A DNA stretch of 64,000 nt from Chryseobacterium phosphatilyticum (GTDB lineage Bacteria; Bacteroidota; Bacteroidia; Flavobacteriales; Weeksellaceae). The stretch covers positions 266,263 through 330,262 of the forward strand of contig NZ_PPED02000003.1 of the NCBI RefSeq assembly GCF_002899825.2, in the 5' to 3' direction. Shown here in pieces: positions 60,042 through 64,000 of this stretch. Every line of letters starts with the position of its first letter. Position 1 is the stretch's first letter. The position numbers and the translations under genes were made by a program. The notes under the pieces were generated by a model, which did no database searches, was not told the origin of the DNA, and was given only the letters and a program-made list of their open reading frames with translations.

Positions 60042-60926
60042 ATGGCATCAGGCTTTTTTGCAATTTTGGATGATATTGCAGCATTGATGGATGATGTAGC
60101 AGTTACAAGTAAAATAGCTACACAGAAAACAGCAGGTATTCTGGGGGATGATTTGGCTGTAAATGCAGAAAAAGCCACAGGCTTTCTCTCTTCCAGAGAA
60201 ATTCCGGTTCTATGGGCTATCACCAAAGGATCATTTATCAATAAACTGATCATTCTTCCTATCGTTTTTTTACTCAATTGGTTGTATGCTCCGGCTATTA
60301 ATTATGTATTGATCCTTGGAGGATTCTATCTGGCCTTTGAAGGAGTTGAAAAAATAATAGAATTTCTTTTTCATCGTGCCAAAAAGGGGCATGAAGTTGT
60401 AGAGGAAATTGTAGAAGAAGAAAAAAGTTCTGAAGAAATAGAAAAACAGAAAGTAAAATCGGCAATTACAACGGATTTTATTTTATCAATCGAGATCGTT
60501 ATTATTGCTTTAGGAACCGTATTGGAAGAAAGCCATCCTTTCATTACACAGATTTTAGTAACGAGCTTGGTCGCATTTATTGCGACTGTTGGAGTTTATG
60601 GAATTGTAGCTTTGATCGTAAGAATGGATGATGCAGGGTTTAAATTAATAAAGAAAAGTAACGATAAGGGTTTTTTCGGGAAGCTTGGGCATGTATTAGT
60701 GAAAGCTTTACCTATTGTTATTAAAATATTAGGAGTCGTAGGAACAATTGCCTTAATAATGGTTGCTGGTGAAATTTTTTTACATAGAATAGAATTTTTT
60801 CATGGATTACTTCCAACCTGGCCGGATGTTTTGAAAAAGCTTACGCTTGGAGTCGTTGGCGGATTGGCAGCTGTGGCTGTATTTACAGTGGGGAAAGGAA
60901 TCTATTCGCTGGTAACAAAGAAATAA
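60042..60926 (+). CDS. DUF808 (YedI-type) inner-membrane protein
   Basis: 294 residues. The N-terminus SGFFAILDDIAALMDDVAV and GILGDDLAVNAEKATGF are DUF808 signatures. About six hydrophobic helices lie between 60 and 290, with a charged cytoplasmic loop near 120-145 (EEIVEEEKSSEEIEKQK). Function of the family is unknown. It is followed directly by a strong terminator and has its own promoter box. Confidence 0.93.
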   Translation: MASGFFAILDDIAALMDDVAVTSKIATQKTAGILGDDLAVNAEKATGFLSSREIPVLWAITKGSFINKLIILPIVFLLNWLYAPAINYVLILGGFYLAFEGVEKIIEFLFHRAKKGHEVVEEIVEEEKSSEEIEKQKVKSAITTDFILSIEIVIIALGTVLEESHPFITQILVTSLVAFIATVGVYGIVALIVRMDDAGFKLIKKSNDKGFFGKLGHVLVKALPIVIKILGVVGTIALIMVAGEIFLHRIEFFHGLLPTWPDVLKKLTLGVVGGLAAVAVFTVGKGIYSLVTKK

Positions 60927-60947
60927 ATAATTGATATTTAAATAACC

Positions 60948-60981
60948 AGAGAATCCAGCTTCATGGGAAGCTGGATTCTCT
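60948..60981. terminator. Bidirectional terminator
   Basis: Perfect 15-base arms (AGAGAATCCAGCTTC / GAAGCTGGATTCTCT) with loop ATGG, followed by ATTTATT. It ends just before the stop codon of the convergent HExxH gene. Confidence 0.88.
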
Positions 60982-60986
60982 ATTTA

Positions 60987-61994
60987 TTATCTTAAATTTG
61001 AATGTATCAATTCTGTGACTGTAGCTGTTTTTGTTCCAAACATTGTTTTTGCCCAGGTCCCGGGCTTTCTTAATCGTTCTAAAATTAAAAAAAGAGCAAA
61101 CCCTTCATCCTGTGACCACCATTTTTTATTTCGCCTAACCCCTTCAATAGCGATATTTTTATCAATTTTACCTCCTTTGGGATCAATGAGCCATAGATAC
61201 ATGGAGTATTGTCCAAGACCTTCCATCGTAAGAAATAGATCATCAATTTCGGATAGACTCCGGTATTGATTTTTAAAATAATTCTTTTGTCTTCGCTCCA
61301 TAAAATTTAATCCTTTTAATACCTCTTTTTTATTAAGCTTTCCATCAGAAATACTGTTGTAAAAACTGTTGACTTCATAATTATAAAGATCAGTATACTC
61401 ACTGTTTTTGCTGAAAATATTCTGAACGATATCGTCACTAAACTCTGTTCCGAAGTTATTTTTCTTTTCATACTGTGTGATTTTTGTTCCAAAACTCTCC
61501 ATTTGTTGTGAATGAGAAAATTCATGAATAAAAACACCGGTAATTAAGTTATCCAGTCCAAGCTCTTTACTCTGAATTCCTGCTTTTTTCCAAAAACCTG
61601 GCAAAGGCATTACAAAAAAAGATTGATGGTTACTGTCGGGGATCTCTGAAGCGAATGACAATATTCCAACGGGTACTTTTGTTCTATCCGGTAAAGTAAG
61701 GGTGTCATGATGAAGTGCCCTTTTCCAGGATAATTTTAGATTTAAAAGAGTAGGACCATTTATAGATTCACCATTCCCTACAGAAATAGAAGAGGTAGAG
61801 TATATGTATTTTTCATCAAAGAATACAAATTGTACAGGTTGTAGCGTGTTAATTTTATAAATGTCCTTATAAACCAATGTCCATGCGGAAAACCAATGAC
61901 TTGTTGCCCTATTGAACTCACCGTCTGCGTCTTGCTGGCCAAATATTTTTAATTGAAAAATAAAGAGTATGATTAAAAAGTATATTTTTCTCAT
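60987..61994 (-). CDS. Exported protein with HExxH metallopeptidase motif
   Basis: 335 residues from the ATG at 61994; the ORF opens 11 codons earlier. MRKIYFLIILFIFQLKIFGQ is a signal peptide. The motif FIHEFSHSQQ (about residue 170) has the HExxH zinc signature. It is followed by acidic candidates for the third ligand (for example YNYEVNSFYN or TMEGLGQY). The C-terminal part (WSQDEGFALFLILERL) is conserved-looking. I do not recognise a named family. It may be an envelope zinc peptidase or an inactive relative. Confidence 0.78.
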   Translation of the reverse strand: MRKIYFLIILFIFQLKIFGQQDADGEFNRATSHWFSAWTLVYKDIYKINTLQPVQFVFFDEKYIYSTSSISVGNGESINGPTLLNLKLSWKRALHHDTLTLPDRTKVPVGILSFASEIPDSNHQSFFVMPLPGFWKKAGIQSKELGLDNLITGVFIHEFSHSQQMESFGTKITQYEKKNNFGTEFSDDIVQNIFSKNSEYTDLYNYEVNSFYNSISDGKLNKKEVLKGLNFMERRQKNYFKNQYRSLSEIDDLFLTMEGLGQYSMYLWLIDPKGGKIDKNIAIEGVRRNKKWWSQDEGFALFLILERLRKPGTWAKTMFGTKTATVTELIHSNLR

Positions 61995-62042
61995 TTTCAA
62001 CACTTTTTGTAGAAAACTAATATACAAAATTGGTCATTAAAA

Positions 62043-62062
62043 AAGAGACCCTAAGGTCTCTT
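62043..62062 (-). terminator. Terminator after dnaJ
   Basis: AAGAGACC / GGTCTCTT, loop of 4 bases; on the minus strand followed by six Ts. It lies 4 bases after the dnaJ stop codon. Confidence 0.8.
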
Positions 62063-62065
62063 GTA

Positions 62066-63187
62066 TTAATTGAATAAATCTTTTACTTTATCAAAAAAAG
62101 TTTTTTCCTTTCCGGACGGTTCTGCAACCATTTCTCCGCTGGACATTTGCTTTTCGAAGAAATCTTTTTGATCTTTCGTAAGCTTCTGTGGAGTCCATAC
62201 ATTGATGTGAATAAACATATCACCTTTTCCATAGCTGTCAATACTAGGAAGTCCTTTGCCGGCAAGTCTCAGGATTTTTCCGGATTGTGTTCCCGGATCA
62301 ACCGTAATTTTTACTTTTCCGCCTACGGTAGGAATTTCTTTCTTAGTTCCTAAAGCTGCTTCAGCAAATGAAACATACAATTCCTGGTGAAGATTATCGC
62401 CTTCTCTTTTGATTGTTTGGTCTACTTCCTCTTCAATAATCACCAACAGATCTCCGGGAGTTCCTCCAAAAGGAGCATCATTCCCTTTTCCTCTTACATT
62501 AAGCTGAATTCCATCTCTGGCTCCTGCCGGAATGTTGATTGTGATTTCCTCTTCATCTTTTACCAAACCTTGTGCATTGGCACCAGCCGGAATTTTATCT
62601 GCAACTTTTCCGATTCCCTGACAAGTAGAACATGTTGTTTGAGTCTGCATCTGACCAAACATTGTATTCATTACTTTCAATTGAACACCGGAACCGTTAC
62701 ACGTAGGACATGTTTTTGAAGTGGCACCTTCGGCCATCTTCATTTTTTTTACTTTAATGGTTTTGTGAGTTCCGTTTACCATTTCCTCAAGATTCAGCTT
62801 GATTCTGATTCTTAAATTAGAACCTTTCACCTGCTGGCGTCCTCCGCCACCACCACCGAATCCACCGAAACCACCACCACCGAAAATATCTCCAAACTGG
62901 CTGAAAATATCCTCCATGTTCATTCCGCCTCCGAAGCCACCACCTCCGAAACCGCCATTTCCTCCCATTCCGGCATGGCCGAACTGGTCATATCTTGCAC
63001 GTTTCTGATCGTCGCTTAATACCTCATAGGCCTCAGCTGCTTCTTTAAATTTTTCTTCAGCCTCTTTGTCGCCTGGATTTTTATCCGGGTGATACTTGAT
63101 GGCCATTTTACGGTATGACTTCTTTATTTCGTCGGATGATGCAGATTTACTGATCTCGAGAACCTCGTAATAATCTCTTTTTGACAT
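62066..63187 (-). CDS. dnaJ: Chaperone DnaJ with half of the zinc centre
   Basis: 373 residues. The J domain (about 1-70) has [14 protein letters not shown] with the HPD that stimulates DnaK. A Gly/Phe-rich region (about 72-115) follows. The zinc region has only two CxxCxGxG motifs (CPTCNGSG and CSTCQGIG) instead of four. By alignment to E. coli DnaJ these are motifs 2 and 3 (zinc centre II), while motifs 1 and 4 (zinc centre I) are replaced by KMAEGATSK and IPAGANAQG. The C-terminal substrate-binding domains are complete. grpE lies 102 bases upstream on the same strand. Confidence 0.95.
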   Translation of the reverse strand: MSKRDYYEVLEISKSASSDEIKKSYRKMAIKYHPDKNPGDKEAEEKFKEAAEAYEVLSDDQKRARYDQFGHAGMGGNGGFGGGGFGGGMNMEDIFSQFGDIFGGGGFGGFGGGGGGRQQVKGSNLRIRIKLNLEEMVNGTHKTIKVKKMKMAEGATSKTCPTCNGSGVQLKVMNTMFGQMQTQTTCSTCQGIGKVADKIPAGANAQGLVKDEEEITINIPAGARDGIQLNVRGKGNDAPFGGTPGDLLVIIEEEVDQTIKREGDNLHQELYVSFAEAALGTKKEIPTVGGKVKITVDPGTQSGKILRLAGKGLPSIDSYGKGDMFIHINVWTPQKLTKDQKDFFEKQMSSGEMVAEPSGKEKTFFDKVKDLFN

Positions 63188-63289
63188 GACAATGTTATAA
63201 TTGATTATTGATAAATGATAAAAGATATTTTAAAATTTAATAAGTGAAATATTCATCCATTATCACTCATCATTTATCATTTATGAATT

Positions 63290-63826
63290 TTAGTTTCCTG
63301 TTACTACTTTTGCAAAACGAATTACTTTATCACTTAAAGTATATCCTGTTTCAATAACGTCTACAATTTTTCCTTTTAAGTCTTCTGATGGGGCAGGGAT
63401 TTGAGTGATAGCCTCATGGAAATCAACGTTAAAACTGTCACCAGCTTTTACCTCCATTGCCTGTAGTCCTTTTTCAGTAAGTTTATTTTTGAATTTCTGA
63501 TAGATCAATTCTACTCCTTGTAAATCAGCCGCATTTCCGTTTTTAGCAATTTCTTTTAATGCTCTTTCAAAATCATCTAAAACCCCCAACATAGAAACCA
63601 TCATGTCCTGATTGGCATATTGGAAGAATTCCATCTTTTCTTTAGACGTTCTTTTTTTATAGTTTTCGAATTCAGCATACAATCTGATGTAACGGTCTTT
63701 TTCTTCTGCCAAAAGTTCCTCAGCAGAAGGAGTTGCTGTCACATTGTCCTGAGATGTTGCTTCGTTCTGAACATTGTTTTCTTCCTGATTATTGATGCTT
63801 TCTTCGTTAATATCCTGGTTTTCCAT
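63290..63826 (-). CDS. grpE: Nucleotide exchange factor GrpE
   Basis: 178 residues. An acidic Asn/Gln/Glu-rich N-terminus (about 1-40) leads to the long dimer helix (YIRLYAEFENYKKRTSKEKMEF) and the beta domain (FNVDFHEAITQIPAPSEDLKGKIVDVIETGY, ending VIRFAKVVTGN). GrpE exchanges ADP for ATP on DnaK. It precedes dnaJ on the same strand, the usual heat-shock pair; dnaK is not in the window. Confidence 0.96.
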   Translation of the reverse strand: MENQDINEESINNQEENNVQNEATSQDNVTATPSAEELLAEEKDRYIRLYAEFENYKKRTSKEKMEFFQYANQDMMVSMLGVLDDFERALKEIAKNGNAADLQGVELIYQKFKNKLTEKGLQAMEVKAGDSFNVDFHEAITQIPAPSEDLKGKIVDVIETGYTLSDKVIRFAKVVTGN

Positions 63827-64000
63827 AATTCAATATTTATTTACTGAATTGTTTGACAAAAGGTCTGCCAAATGAAAAAATCAGGACATTAAGGCAGAGA
63901 ATGAAAATTGAAAGTTGAAAATTTTGATGTTTTTATTGTTCTCCGGTAAATGTCTGGTATAACAGATATAGATTTAAAATAATGATAATAAAAGAAATAA
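63827..64000. other. Right-edge intergenic region upstream of grpE
   Basis: AT-rich; presumably contains the grpE promoter (minus strand). I found no clear TAnnTTTG box and no ORF. Confidence 0.4.

Noticed and set aside
62799..63008. Proline-rich plus-strand ORF over dnaJ
   Set aside because: It is the reverse complement of the Gly-rich region of DnaJ; the poly-Pro pattern is an artefact.
63200..63285. Inverted TCATTTATC / GATAAATGA motifs between grpE and dnaJ as a heat-shock operator
   Set aside because: Such TCATT/TTATC words recur in several intergenic regions here (for example 28935 and 55300), so they are probably AT-rich low complexity and not a CIRCE-like site; no CIRCE element is visible.

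Overview
The window is AT-rich, densely coded DNA of a Bacteroidetes bacterium, most likely Chryseobacterium or a close relative in Weeksellaceae. The evidence is the Bacteroidetes promoter form (TTG, about 19 nt, TAnnTTTG) before several genes, two proteins with type IX secretion C-terminal sorting domains, family-restricted genes (DUF1599, BT_3928-like, DUF5686, DUF4258), and general lack of Shine-Dalgarno sequences. No rRNA, tRNA, insertion sequence, prophage or CRISPR array was seen.

Layout. 1-2290: tandem duplication of a secreted protein gene (left copy cut by the window edge). 2293-5764: membrane-bound AraC-type regulator, tyrA behind a Tyr-rich leader peptide and terminator, an exported protein and a zinc-ribbon protein. 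5883-10947: class I lanthipeptide locus (LanC, LanB, a 73-aa precursor with six Cys and six Ser/Thr after its GG, and a DoxX-like membrane protein). 11283-17687: cation/proton antiporter, LytS/LytTR-type two-component pair, alanine dehydrogenase, tsaE. 17784-20565: dnaG and clpP. 20704-25060: cobalamin riboswitch ahead of a T9SS-exported two-repeat protein, a phytase/esterase-like lipoprotein, and an RCC1-repeat T9SS protein. 25819-29830: tpiA, TerB-like gene, BT_3928-like gene, DUF1599 gene, and folP facing them.

29847-37466 is the isoleucine/valine operon ilvE-ilvD-ilvB-ilvN-ilvC-ilvA. It is preceded by two successive attenuators, each a short Ile/Val-rich leader peptide overlapping a segment that can block the following terminator. 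The tyrA leader has the same logic. The first ilv leader, the tyrA leader and dnaG all start exactly 4 nt after the -7 box, which predicts leaderless mRNAs.

37906-48644 carries an M28 peptidase, a DUF5686 outer-membrane protein, a di-heme peroxidase with an imelysin-like N-terminal half, a PhoX-like lipoprotein and alaS. 48862-51338 is an ECF sigma / zinc anti-sigma / DUF417 / MsrAB stress locus. 51377-60926 holds paired unknown membrane proteins, two hydrolases, an AAA ATPase with altered Walker motifs, a FAD oxidoreductase, prfB without a frameshift site, dedA, a TPR protein and a DUF808 protein. The right end has an HExxH protein, dnaJ and grpE. DnaG, DnaJ and MsrB all lack zinc ligands usual in their families.

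The most noteworthy points are the tandem ilv attenuators, the tyrA attenuator, the lanthipeptide locus and the riboswitch-controlled exported protein. All assignments are by reading the sequence, without database searches.
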